The notes under the pieces: generated by a model
What the model was told of the DNA's origin: nothing
The model's input: only the letters and a program-made list of their open reading frames with translations
Database searches by the model: none
Source of the DNA: a virus
Reading direction: 5' to 3' (one strand)
DNA length: 22,647 nucleotides
Virus record (IMG/VR): IMGVR_UViG_3300042544_003935
Span: 1 to 22,647 of that record
Program-made: the position numbers and the translations under genes
In this document: piece after piece, positions 14,645 to 21,603 of the stretch
Numbering within the stretch: the first letter of the stretch is position 1
Layout: the number at the start of each line of letters is the position of its first letter

Positions 14645-15841
14645 GTGAAGCTCCACGTCGATCTTGAAACCTTCGAACTGATCGAGGGACCCGGATTCCG
14701 CAACCCGGTCACCACGTTGCGGTTCAAGCGCGGAGACGCGGCGAAGCTGGAGGTCGCTTTCCTCCGTGACGGCACCACTCCCGAGGCCATCGGCGATCCC
14801 GTTTCGCTGGAAATGCGCTTCGGCGTGAAGCCGCGCAACCGCTATGACGTTGGCTACCTCGTCCACACCGCTGACTGGACGATGCCAGCCCCCGAAACGG
14901 AGAGCCCGGTCTATCAGTGCTCGCCCAGCTTCAACACCGAGGAACTCAACTCGGCGCTCAACGTCGGGTCCGCAACCGCCACCGAGCTGTCCGAGATCAC
15001 CCTCATGGGTGAAATCACCTGGCGCGAGGGCAGCGCGGAGCCGACCAGCACCCGCACCTTCCTCGTGATCGTCGAGAACGACGTGAACCGCGGGGACGAG
15101 GGAGTGCCCGAATCCGCCGAGCCCGCCTATCCGGCACCGGAGGGGATCGAGCTTGTCGCCCGCAAGGGTGTCGCGAACGGGTATGCGGGTCTGGATTCCG
15201 GCGGCAAGGTGCCCGCCGCGCAGCTCGCCATCAACGCCGCCTCGATCTCCGATTCGACCACGACCGGCCGTGCGCTCATCAAGGCTACCTCCGCCGCGTC
15301 GGCCCGCAGCACCATCGGCGCGATGGCCAATCCGTCGCTCAGCGGGGCACCGATTCACGGCCTGAACCAGTTCGGATCGTGGGTGGGCATCACCCAGGGG
15401 CAGCGTGCCGTGCTCTACTCGCCCTACGACTACGCTTCCTACCCACTTCCGCAGTTCTTCAAGGGGCTGGCGCTCTACGTCCTCGATCCAACGTATGCAT
15501 GGTATGGTTACACGCTCGCCGACCTCGTGAGCTACATGGAGTCCTACCACGGCGGGTCGGCCTTCTGGGGGCAAGTGCTCACCCAAGGAACCGGCGAATG
15601 GACCATCCCCGGATTCGCAGTCCTCAACCTCAACGGCAGTTCGCCGATCCCGGTCGGGGCGCTCTTTTCCTGGCCCGTGCTCACCAGCCAGCCCGGCCGC
15701 CAGAATCCCGGCTCCGAGGTCTATCTCGACCCGAACGGCATGGCCACCCTGCGCTTCCTCAACACGGGCGTCGTCTCGGTCCACGGCGACCTGAGCACGA
15801 CCGGAGGCGGCTACGGTTCCTACTATCCTCTCATCCCATGA
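14645..15841 (+). CDS. Tail fibre protein
   Basis: A 398-residue protein starting at GTG. Residues 1-155 form a beta-rich N-terminal domain (VTTLRFKRGDAAKLEVAFLR) like baseplate-binding heads of fibres. Next comes the classical fibre-linker pattern NGYAGLDSGGKVPAAQLAIN (about residues 179-198) and then TGRALIKATSAASARSTIGA, a motif found in many fibre shafts. The C-terminal 160 residues, with LYSPYDYASYPLPQFFKG and a Gly/Ser/Tyr-rich end, are the probable receptor-binding tip. The stop overlaps the next gene's start (ATGA). The start is supported by GTTGAC 20 bases upstream. Confidence 0.82.
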   Translation: MKLHVDLETFELIEGPGFRNPVTTLRFKRGDAAKLEVAFLRDGTTPEAIGDPVSLEMRFGVKPRNRYDVGYLVHTADWTMPAPETESPVYQCSPSFNTEELNSALNVGSATATELSEITLMGEITWREGSAEPTSTRTFLVIVENDVNRGDEGVPESAEPAYPAPEGIELVARKGVANGYAGLDSGGKVPAAQLAINAASISDSTTTGRALIKATSAASARSTIGAMANPSLSGAPIHGLNQFGSWVGITQGQRAVLYSPYDYASYPLPQFFKGLALYVLDPTYAWYGYTLADLVSYMESYHGGSAFWGQVLTQGTGEWTIPGFAVLNLNGSSPIPVGALFSWPVLTSQPGRQNPGSEVYLDPNGMATLRFLNTGVVSVHGDLSTTGGGYGSYYPLIP

Positions 15842-17253
15842 AACTGACCTGCTTCATCTTCACGCACGCCCCCGAGGCACCGCTGCTCGCCCGCTGCATC
15901 GCCACCGCACGCGCCGGGAAGGGAACCCATGACGCCTCCTTCGTCGTTGTGGAGGACGGCAACGCGCCGCTTCCACAGGCCACCCGGACGGCTCTCGCCA
16001 CCAATGGCGTGCCGGTGGTCCGCACGGTCCAACCCCGGCGCGGCAACCTCCGGGGCGTGCGTTGGTTCGCCGAACAGATGGCCGTGATGTCGGACCATGC
16101 AGGCGAAGCCGACCTCGTGCTCAAGATCGACCCCGACACGCTTGTCCTGTCGCTGGCCAACGTGGTCAAGCCGCTGGTGGACAAGCCTGCTCTGGCGGGT
16201 GCCGGTTACGGCCGCAACGACAGCTACGTCTATGGTCCGTGCTACGCATTCCGCCGCTGGATCGTGGACTACATGGCCGCGAAGTATGCCGTGCTGGCCG
16301 GCGTCGAGCAGGAGGAACTGCGGACGGCCACCGCGATCACCAACGGCGGCACGATGGCCCGACCGGTCCACGAGGACGTGTTGCTGAGCCGCGAGGCACT
16401 TGCCTTCGGTGGCCTCGACTTCGGCCAGAAACGCGCCCGCTGGCGGCACGACAAGGACGGCCGCGACATGGCTGCGGTGAAGGCGCGTGTCGATGTGGTG
16501 CTGTTCGGCAACCCCGGCCCGGTGTCCCACGGCGGCGGCGAAATCCGTCCGGTGATAGCACGGGTGATGGATTCGTTCCTCGCTGCAGACACCGCCGCCG
16601 AGCCGCTGCCCGAGGGACAGAAACCCGTCGTGGTCCTCGGCCTCGGGCCCGGGCGTTCCGGCACCTCGTTCATGGCGACGCTGCTCAACATGCAGCCGGG
16701 TGCCTGGATCAGCCACGAGAGCTACTCGCCGGTGCTCCTCAACCTGCCCAATGTGGACGGCTTCGCCCAGCGCCTCGTCGAGGGCCGGCCGGGACGCCGC
16801 TTCGTCGGCGACTTCACCCCGGCCAACACCAGGATGGCCGCGGGCATGACCCGCTGGCTCGTGTCGCAGGGGTATCCGGTGAAGCTCGTCTCAACCGAGC
16901 GCGACGACGACGAACTCGTCGCCTCGTGGGTGGCGATGATGGAGCGGCAGGAACACGACCCGTTCGTGACGGTCCCGCCGGATGGATGGGTCCACCGGGG
17001 ATGGTCGAAGGCGTTCCCGAAGTTCGACTCGATCACCACCCGCGAAGGACGCGTGCGCGCCTACCTCGCCTGGTGCCGCGATCATGTCGCCGCCCTGGAG
17101 ACCGAGTTCCCTGGCATGGTCCGCTCGATTGACACCGCCGACATGAACGACCCGGCGGAGATCAACGCCTTGCTCGACTGGATCGGCATGCCGGCCACCG
17201 GTCGCCGCCTCGAATTGCTCGGAACCCCCGTGAACAACAGCCCGACCCCATGA
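15838..17253 (+). CDS. Glycosyltransferase-sulfotransferase fusion
   Basis: A 471-residue protein that appears to join two enzymes. Residues 1-245 look like a GT-A glycosyltransferase: opening KLTCFIFTHAPEAPLLARC, a Rossmann-like half and the acidic metal/nucleotide motif KIDPDT (Asp98, Asp100), followed by a conserved-looking NGGTMARPVHED stretch (169-180). Residues 262-471 look like a PAPS-dependent sulfotransferase: VVVLGLGPGRSGTSFMATLL contains the phosphosulfate-binding loop (Arg273, Ser274, Gly275, Thr276, Ser277), and TERDDDELVASW carries the 3'-phosphate-site Arg355 and Ser363. The start overlaps the fibre stop and the end overlaps the DUF4376-like start, so it is within the fibre cluster and probably coupled. 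A role in modifying fibre, virion or host surface glycans is inferred. The single frame is unbroken over both domains. Confidence 0.75.
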   Translation: MKLTCFIFTHAPEAPLLARCIATARAGKGTHDASFVVVEDGNAPLPQATRTALATNGVPVVRTVQPRRGNLRGVRWFAEQMAVMSDHAGEADLVLKIDPDTLVLSLANVVKPLVDKPALAGAGYGRNDSYVYGPCYAFRRWIVDYMAAKYAVLAGVEQEELRTATAITNGGTMARPVHEDVLLSREALAFGGLDFGQKRARWRHDKDGRDMAAVKARVDVVLFGNPGPVSHGGGEIRPVIARVMDSFLAADTAAEPLPEGQKPVVVLGLGPGRSGTSFMATLLNMQPGAWISHESYSPVLLNLPNVDGFAQRLVEGRPGRRFVGDFTPANTRMAAGMTRWLVSQGYPVKLVSTERDDDELVASWVAMMERQEHDPFVTVPPDGWVHRGWSKAFPKFDSITTREGRVRAYLAWCRDHVAALETEFPGMVRSIDTADMNDPAEINALLDWIGMPATGRRLELLGTPVNNSPTP

Positions 17254-17606
17254 ACCTCCGTTCCGCCATCGCCCGCATCGAAGGAGCCTTTGCCGCCCGC
17301 ATCCGGCAGGGCATCACCATCGGAGGCGTCACCCTGCGTGCCGCCGATTCCGACCGCACCGCCTTCACCCAACTGCTGACCATGCTCAACGAGGCAGAAC
17401 GCCTCGGCATGTTGCCGCCAACCACCACCATCGCCGACAAGGACGGTGTTCCGCACGAGCTGCCGACCGCACAGGTCCGGGCGATGCTGGTCCAATACGG
17501 CGGCATCTATCAGACGCTGTGGATCCACCGAGTCAGCCTGGAGAACGCCGTGAAGGCCGCCGCCGATGACGCCGCCCGAGCCGCCATCCCGATCACCTTC
17601 GCCTGA
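17250..17606 (+). CDS. DUF4376-like protein, tail fibre associated
   Basis: A 118-residue protein with the pattern of DUF4376: an N-terminal helix, ITIGGVTLRAADSDRTAFTQLL in the expected G(V/I)T...DSxR position, a central Lys-Asp-Gly (ADKDGVPHELP) and a C-terminal helical stretch with LENAVKAAADDAARA. Such proteins are commonly found after tail fibres in temperate phages, often as fibre assembly or tip segments. The start overlaps the previous stop (ATGA), and the next gene is 2 bases away. No membrane segment is present. Confidence 0.6.
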   Translation: MNLRSAIARIEGAFAARIRQGITIGGVTLRAADSDRTAFTQLLTMLNEAERLGMLPPTTTIADKDGVPHELPTAQVRAMLVQYGGIYQTLWIHRVSLENAVKAAADDAARAAIPITFA

Positions 17607-17608
17607 CC

Positions 17609-17797
17609 ATGCGTGCCCCCTTCGACATCGAGTTCGCCCTCAAGGGCATCGTCGGCACCGCCTCGCCGCTGCTCGGAGTGATCACCTCCATGCAGGAGCA
17701 AGTCGAGTGGCACCTGCGTGTAGCGTCGCTCTTCGTCGGCCTGCTGGTCGGCGTGCTCTCGGTGATCGGAATGTGGCGGAAACTGCGGAAGCGTTGA
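17609..17797 (+). CDS. Small membrane protein, possible holin
   Basis: A 62-residue protein with one clear membrane segment near its C-terminus (VASLFVGLLVGVLSVIGMW, about residues 38-56), followed by a positively charged tail (RKLRKR). The N-terminal half has a weaker hydrophobic segment (LKGIVGTASPLLGVITSM), so two passes are possible. Small, one-to-two-pass proteins with a basic C-terminus in a phage late region are good holin candidates. The endolysin lies far away at the left end, which is unusual but known. The stop is within the GTTGAC motif of the next gene. Confidence 0.6.
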   Translation: MRAPFDIEFALKGIVGTASPLLGVITSMQEQVEWHLRVASLFVGLLVGVLSVIGMWRKLRKR

Positions 17798-17798
17798 C
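17793..17798 (+). promoter_or_regulatory. GTTGAC start motif before the second small membrane protein
   Basis: GTTGAC begins 23 bases before the ATG at 17816 and includes the TGA of the preceding gene. Confidence 0.55.
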
Positions 17799-17815
17799 AC
17801 GGCGAACGGGTCGCC

Positions 17816-18007
17816 ATGAAAGCGCTCAAATACATCAGCCTGGTCGGCAAGATCGCCGGCTTCGTGTCCGCCCTGAACGCCATCCCGTTCGTTGATCCGA
17901 AAGTGGGCCTGATCGTCTTCGCCGCCGCGTCCCTGCTCAAGGACGTGGCGAACCGGGTCGGCGATCTGCTCGATGACGGCCAGCCGAACCAAAGCTTCAA
18001 GGGTTGA
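17816..18007 (+). CDS. Second small, partly hydrophobic protein (holin or antiholin candidate)
   Basis: A 63-residue protein with two moderately hydrophobic stretches (YISLVGKIAGFVSALNAIPF and VGLIVFAAASLL), a charged C-terminus and no signal-peptide cleavage pattern. Together with the gene before it, it forms a pair of tiny membrane proteins at the end of the late operon, as in holin/antiholin pairs. Function is inference only. The motif 23 bases upstream supports the start; the stop is followed by a strong terminator. Confidence 0.55.
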   Translation: MKALKYISLVGKIAGFVSALNAIPFVDPKVGLIVFAAASLLKDVANRVGDLLDDGQPNQSFKG

Positions 18008-18008
18008 C
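18003..18008 (+). promoter_or_regulatory. Orphan GTTGAC copy at the end of the late operon
   Basis: This copy contains the last TGA of the late operon, but the terminator begins about 20 bases later and no open frame follows. It is either a relic of a lost gene or a chance copy. Confidence 0.3.
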
Positions 18009-18022
18009 CCGACACTCCAACA

Positions 18023-18060
18023 AAAAGCCCCCGGACGGAGAGATCCATCCGGGGGCTTTT
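18023..18060. terminator. Bidirectional terminator between late operon and integration genes
   Basis: A perfect 13-bp stem (18023-18035 with 18048-18060, AAAAGCCCCCGGA / TCCGGGGGCTTTT) has A and T tracts on both sides. It can stop the rightward late operon and also the leftward integrase-excisionase transcript, both of which end within about 20 bases. Confidence 0.92.
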
Positions 18061-18073
18061 GTTTGGAACGAAG

Positions 18074-18349
18074 TCAGGTCCGTGTGACCGGCTCGATCTG
18101 ATAGTGCTTCTTGATCGCTTCAAGAACCGCGTCGAACTCGTAGAGGTAGAACCGGGGAGTGATCTGGATGTAGGGAATCAACCGTTTGGCCATCCAGGTA
18201 TCGACGGTGCGGGTGCTGACCGACAGTCGCTTGGCGAGTTCCTTCTTCCGGATGACCTTTGGCTGGACGATTTCCGCAGAGCCGGAGGTCATCATGGCTT
18301 CACTTGAGTTCATCGTCTGGACGCTTTGTGTGAGAATGGTCGCTTTCAT
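18074..18349 (-). CDS. Excisionase-family helix-turn-helix protein
   Basis: A 91-residue protein with a MerR/Xis-type winged-helix pattern: VIRKKELAKRLSVSTRTVDT (HTH, about residues 32-51) then WMAKRLIPYIQI, leading to FYLYEFDAVLEAIKKHY. The first 30 residues are an extra, Met- and Ser-rich segment. Such proteins (excisionase/DNA-binding family) bend attachment-site DNA and favour excision. Its ATG overlaps the integrase stop (ATGA), so int and this gene form one operon on the minus strand. A GTTGAC motif lies 26 bases upstream inside the integrase frame. It may instead be a small transcriptional regulator. Confidence 0.75.
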   Translation of the reverse strand: MKATILTQSVQTMNSSEAMMTSGSAEIVQPKVIRKKELAKRLSVSTRTVDTWMAKRLIPYIQITPRFYLYEFDAVLEAIKKHYQIEPVTRT

Positions 18350-19674
18350 GGTTGCGCATCTTTGGTCGTGTCAACGACCGGCGACTCAATTTCGGAGATC
18401 ATCCGTTTGAGCTTTTCCCGCAGGCTCCACTTCAGCTCCGGCGGCACCCACCCGTCGGGCGGCATGATTGAAAACCACGCCTTTGCCGCCGCTTCATCCA
18501 CGACCTCCCGGTAGTGGCGGAAGATCATTTTCGGCGAGTTGCCAGCCTCCAGAGCTGTCCGTGCCACGTCGCCTGTCAGTGCCACGCGATAGCTGATGAA
18601 CGAGTGTCTGAGGCCATTCTGACGCCATCCGCCGGGAACTTTCGCCTTCACGGCGGTATCGCTCAAAGCGCCCGACGCGTCCGTGATCGTGATGACCGGG
18701 CCGGTTTCCCCGCGCCATGGGGCGAGCCACGCCTTGAGGTTCTCCGACAGGGGGACCAACCGTCGTGCCGCCGTCTTCGCCTTGCGACCGGCGATCTCGA
18801 TGTGGCCGCGGTCCCACTTGAAATCCTCCCAGTGGAGTCGCCCGACCTCGGCAGAACGCACCCCGGAGAATCCGCCGATGGCGATGAGCGGCAGGATTCG
18901 GGCATTGGCAGCGAGTAGCATGTTCTGCATCTCGTCGGGGGTGAAGATCGCGATCTCTGTCTCGGGAGCCTTGAACGTCTCGCTCAACTCGGCTGCCGTC
19001 TTGCGGTCGGGGTGGAGGTAGCCCTGGCGTTTGGCGAAGCTGAACATCGTGACGAGGTTGCGCCGGATGCCGTTCTTGCTGACCGGACCGAGTTTCCTCA
19101 AACCCGCCAGGAACTTGTTGATGTCCGCGACGGTGACGTCGGCGATGTTGCCCCCGACGACATCGGTGAATCGCTTGAGGCTGCTGGTGGCGTTCCGGAC
19201 GTAGATGTCGCTCACGCCTTTCCGCTTCAGCGACTCGACAAACTCGACAGCGACCTGAGTCACGGGTTTGACGGCGAACAGGTCGGTGCGATTGGCTTGG
19301 TAGAAGCGCACGGCATCGGACAGCGTGATTCCCACAACCACCGATCTGGCACTCACCCACTCATCGACCGCGGCGGCAAGCGTGACGCCGAATTTTTCCG
19401 CTTGGCGCTGGCAATGCCAGAGCAGCTCAAGGTCCCGCTTGGTCGCCTCCCCTCCGATCACCCAGCCGTTGGCGATCTTCACCGTGATCTGCTGGGCGAC
19501 CATCCGCGCCTCATCCATGCAGGCAAAGCTGCGGCGGCGCCCTCGGCCGCCCTCCTTCCAATAGAGCGTGAACTCTGAGTAGCCATCTTTCCGATTGATC
19601 GTGTAGATGCGGACCCTGGCCGGGCCAGTTCCGATTTCCACGACACTGCTGCGACGTTTGCGTTTCCGGGTCAT
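18346..19674 (-). CDS. int: Tyrosine recombinase / phage integrase
   Basis: A 442-residue protein with the layout of site-specific tyrosine recombinases: an N-terminal arm-binding part (basic start MTRKRKRR), a core-binding domain (about 100-215) and a catalytic domain. Visible catalytic residues are Arg273 (GVRSAEV), Lys298 or Lys300, Arg356 (NGLRHSF) and Tyr388 (RHYREVV). Two positions usually His are Asn (Asn353 before the box II Arg; Asn379 in GNSP). This may be a natural subgroup rather than a defect, because the frame is intact. It is next to the chromosomal flank, as expected for an integrase. The start at 19674 was chosen for its GTTGAC (22 bases upstream) and basic opening; the longer open frame upstream runs through noncoding DNA. 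Confidence 0.9.
   Translation of the reverse strand: MTRKRKRRSSVVEIGTGPARVRIYTINRKDGYSEFTLYWKEGGRGRRRSFACMDEARMVAQQITVKIANGWVIGGEATKRDLELLWHCQRQAEKFGVTLAAAVDEWVSARSVVVGITLSDAVRFYQANRTDLFAVKPVTQVAVEFVESLKRKGVSDIYVRNATSSLKRFTDVVGGNIADVTVADINKFLAGLRKLGPVSKNGIRRNLVTMFSFAKRQGYLHPDRKTAAELSETFKAPETEIAIFTPDEMQNMLLAANARILPLIAIGGFSGVRSAEVGRLHWEDFKWDRGHIEIAGRKAKTAARRLVPLSENLKAWLAPWRGETGPVITITDASGALSDTAVKAKVPGGWRQNGLRHSFISYRVALTGDVARTALEAGNSPKMIFRHYREVVDEAAAKAWFSIMPPDGWVPPELKWSLREKLKRMISEIESPVVDTTKDAQP
18370..18375 (-). promoter_or_regulatory. GTTGAC motif before the excisionase-like gene
   Basis: On the minus strand GTTGAC begins 26 bases before the ATG at 18349, inside integrase codons for Val-Asp. 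The spacing is outside the 20-23 range of the others, so it is a weaker case. Confidence 0.35.
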
Positions 19675-19690
19675 AGACCCCGGTTTTCGA

Positions 19691-19696
19691 GTCAAC
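19691..19696 (-). promoter_or_regulatory. GTTGAC start motif before the integrase gene
   Basis: On the minus strand GTTGAC begins 22 bases before the integrase ATG at 19674, in intergenic DNA. It shows that the motif is not tied to the late operon or to one strand. Confidence 0.55.
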
Positions 19697-19930
19697 TTAT
19701 CCGAATTTTTTTCAGGAGAACCCCGTCTATTAGGGCCTAATGGACGCTCAAGTGATTGACAATCAACGCAGTGGCGCGAGGCTCCTTGCCTCTCCGCCAT
19801 TCCAGATCCAAATCTCTTGGGCCAAATCTCCAGGACCATTAGCCGTTAGCCGCAAATGCAATTGGAAGGTGGGTAACAATCCGGAAAGGGCTTGGCGGTT
19901 CATGCCTTCTGGAATAATCGAACGTCGGCA
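19697..19930. other. Intergenic stretch, probable site of the right attachment sequence
   Basis: About 230 bases without a credible gene lie between the integrase and the chromosomal regulator. The stretch holds a T-run at 19707-19713, a near-palindrome TTAGGGCCTAA, and an inverted repeat GAGGC-TCCTT-GCCTC (19778-19792) extended by GGCG/CCGCC. An attachment site is expected here from the integrase position, but its core cannot be defined without the left junction. Confidence 0.4.
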
Positions 19931-21097
19931 ATGGAAAAACCATTCGTTCCACCCAGCCCCAAAGCGTCGACGCTGCGCTCGCAGGTTGCAAAGATCATCG
20001 AAGAGGCGATTTCCAGCGGCCAGTGGAAAGGCAGTCTGCCATCCGAATCGGAGTTGTGCCGATTGCTCAAGGTCGGACGAAACACGGTGAGGGCAGCATT
20101 GAAAGTTCTCGCTGCCAAAAAACTCATTCTCCCCGGTGGAAACGGGCGGAACCACACGATTGTCGCACGATCCGTATCGGCCAAAAAGGATCTGAAGAAG
20201 TCCAAGCCTTCACGCATGATCCGCTACCTGAGCAATGAGCCGTTTTTCCAGTTGGGTGAGTTGTCCACCAAGGTGTATTCCACGGTGGAAGCCAAGTTGG
20301 CGGATCGGGGCTATCATTTGGTTTTCGAACATGAACCGGGGATCTACAAGCGCTTCAGTGAGGAAAGGCTCCGCCAAATCACTTCGCGGCCCGATACGGC
20401 GTGCTGGATTCTTTTCCGAACCACCAAACAAATTCAGGCCTGGTTCCAGCGGGAAAAAATACCTGCCGTGATATTTGGTGCGGCCCATCCGGGAATCTCC
20501 TTGCCGGCCATACGGCTGGACTTGGAGGGTGCCTGCCGCCATGCCGCCCTCAGGTTCCTGGACGAGGGACACGACCATCTCGCCTTTGTCACACCCATCA
20601 AGCGGGTTGCCGCAGAAGAGGAAAGCGTCAGGGGCTTTCTCTCGGCCAAGGCGGAGCGTCCTGATGCAAGGCTTTCATTGATCGAGCATGACCTCACCAT
20701 GACTTCAATCATGAACGGAATCCTGGCCTCACGACTGGGTCGGAAACCGGTAACGGCCTATCTTGTGATGGAGCCGCAGGAGGCGATTTCCGTTCTCAAT
20801 ATTCTCCAGTATTCCGGAGTCCGTGTCCCTGAATCGGCATCGGTTGTTGCGCGCTTTGGGGACGGAACGATGTCCCGGGTCATCCCCAACATTGCTCACT
20901 ATCTCTTCGATGGAATCGCCATCGGAAAGGGGGTCACGAAAACCATCATTTCCATCATCGAAGAAAACGGTCCCGGACGAATGGACCTTCTTGGAAACAT
21001 TCCGTTCCAGAGCTTCAAGCCGGGCGGAAGCCTTGCGCGTCTAACAGACATGGAGTATTCAAAGCCTCACCCTGTCACTCATCACCGGAAGAGGTGA
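19931..21097 (+). CDS. GntR/LacI-type transcriptional regulator (host)
   Basis: A 388-residue protein. Residues 13-80 are a GntR winged helix (LRSQVAKIIEEAISSGQW, LPSESELCRLLKVGRNTVRAALKVLAAKKLI). Residues 115-388 are a sugar-binding periplasmic-type effector domain of the LacI/AraR kind (RFLDEGHDHLAFVTP, VRVPESASVVARFGDG). Such hybrids control carbohydrate genes in several phyla and are common in Verrucomicrobiota and Lentisphaerota. I placed the start at 19931 (MEKPFVPP); an ATG at 19892 would add 13 residues without a family match. Composition is clearly less GC-rich than the prophage. It lies about 770 bases before an SDR gene, which it might regulate. Confidence 0.85.
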   Translation: MEKPFVPPSPKASTLRSQVAKIIEEAISSGQWKGSLPSESELCRLLKVGRNTVRAALKVLAAKKLILPGGNGRNHTIVARSVSAKKDLKKSKPSRMIRYLSNEPFFQLGELSTKVYSTVEAKLADRGYHLVFEHEPGIYKRFSEERLRQITSRPDTACWILFRTTKQIQAWFQREKIPAVIFGAAHPGISLPAIRLDLEGACRHAALRFLDEGHDHLAFVTPIKRVAAEEESVRGFLSAKAERPDARLSLIEHDLTMTSIMNGILASRLGRKPVTAYLVMEPQEAISVLNILQYSGVRVPESASVVARFGDGTMSRVIPNIAHYLFDGIAIGKGVTKTIISIIEENGPGRMDLLGNIPFQSFKPGGSLARLTDMEYSKPHPVTHHRKR

Positions 21098-21603
21098 TTT
21101 CGGAGATATCCCGATCAGACGGATTCCGGCAAATCTGCCAGCAAGTTGAGACGTGAAGCGGAAGTTTTTTCAAGTCAATCGCCTCCATAACACCCGGCAT
21201 GGTGCAGGCACCGGCCTTGTCCGCTCTCATTCCTTTGCCACCATCGGGTTTGATGGAGTAACCGCCGAAGTCGTAAGCGACGGACTTTCCAACAAGCGGA
21301 ACCAGCCGTGAGCGGGATGTTCCTCGATGTGAAACCCGACTTCCGGATGGCGCGAAACCTACGTCAAAATCCGATGGATCCAAAAAATGTTCCTTCTAGG
21401 AACAATTGAATCGGTTGTCTTCCCTCTAGCCTCTTTCCGGAGAACTCGGAAAAGTTCCCGGGTTATGCGAACGCCCTGTCTGAATCGGAAAGCACAGTTG
21501 CAATCCTCCATTGCACCCAAGCCGACGACGCAGGGTTGAAGCAATTCCGACCACTCGCACGACATCCATTTTGATTCCCCCAAACTCGCTATCCCCGGAA
21601 TAA
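21098..21603. other. Mostly non-coding host stretch with two inverted repeats
   Basis: No well-supported gene is seen. Two perfect inverted repeats occur close together: TGTTCC-TTCTA-GGAACA (21388-21404) and TTTCCG-7-CGGAAA (21434-21452). Both have 6-base arms and might be operators, for example for the regulator upstream. A minus-strand open frame of 102 codons (21075-21383) overlaps the regulator end; it has no recognised family and its standing is doubtful. Confidence 0.5.
21388..21404. promoter_or_regulatory. Inverted repeat, possible operator
   Basis: TGTTCC and GGAACA arms are separated by five bases, a centre-symmetric site of the size bound by dimeric winged-helix or LacI-type regulators. 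It is 29 bases before a second inverted repeat. The regulator is inferred, not proven. Confidence 0.35.

Larger units (their letters stand above)
1..19700. mobile_element. Prophage, late half plus integration genes (left end outside window)
   Basis: A continuous phage gene set runs from a terminase C-terminus through head, tail, fibre and membrane-protein genes to an excisionase-like protein and a tyrosine integrase. The late order W, B, C/Nu3, E, FII, Z, U, V, G/GT, H matches lambda, with no tail sheath gene, so a long non-contractile tail is inferred. Base composition is strongly GC-rich except in the HEPN gene and the 8.8-9.5 kb segment, and it falls again in the flank beyond about 19.7 kb. 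The right boundary is inferred from the integrase position and this composition change. No direct repeat could be tested because the left attachment site is not in the window. Confidence 0.9.

Noticed and set aside
15379-15837. Upstream extension of the glycosyltransferase-sulfotransferase frame
   Set aside because: It is Arg- and Pro-rich and lies out of frame inside the fibre gene; the ATG at 15838 begins a clean glycosyltransferase start and overlaps the fibre stop.
17128-17145. ATTGAC followed 15 bases later by an in-frame ATG within the sulfotransferase domain
   Set aside because: The spacing and first base differ from the set, and it would start inside a domain, so it looks like chance.
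87-17798. GTTGAC copies as sigma-70 -35 boxes
   Set aside because: A 16-18 base spacer would put the -10 inside or beyond the start codon, and no TATAAT-like sequence is seen there.
21075-21383. Minus-strand open frame of 102 codons
   Set aside because: It overlaps the regulator's end, has no recognised family or clear leader, and cannot be told from chance; it is mentioned only as part of the intergenic stretch.
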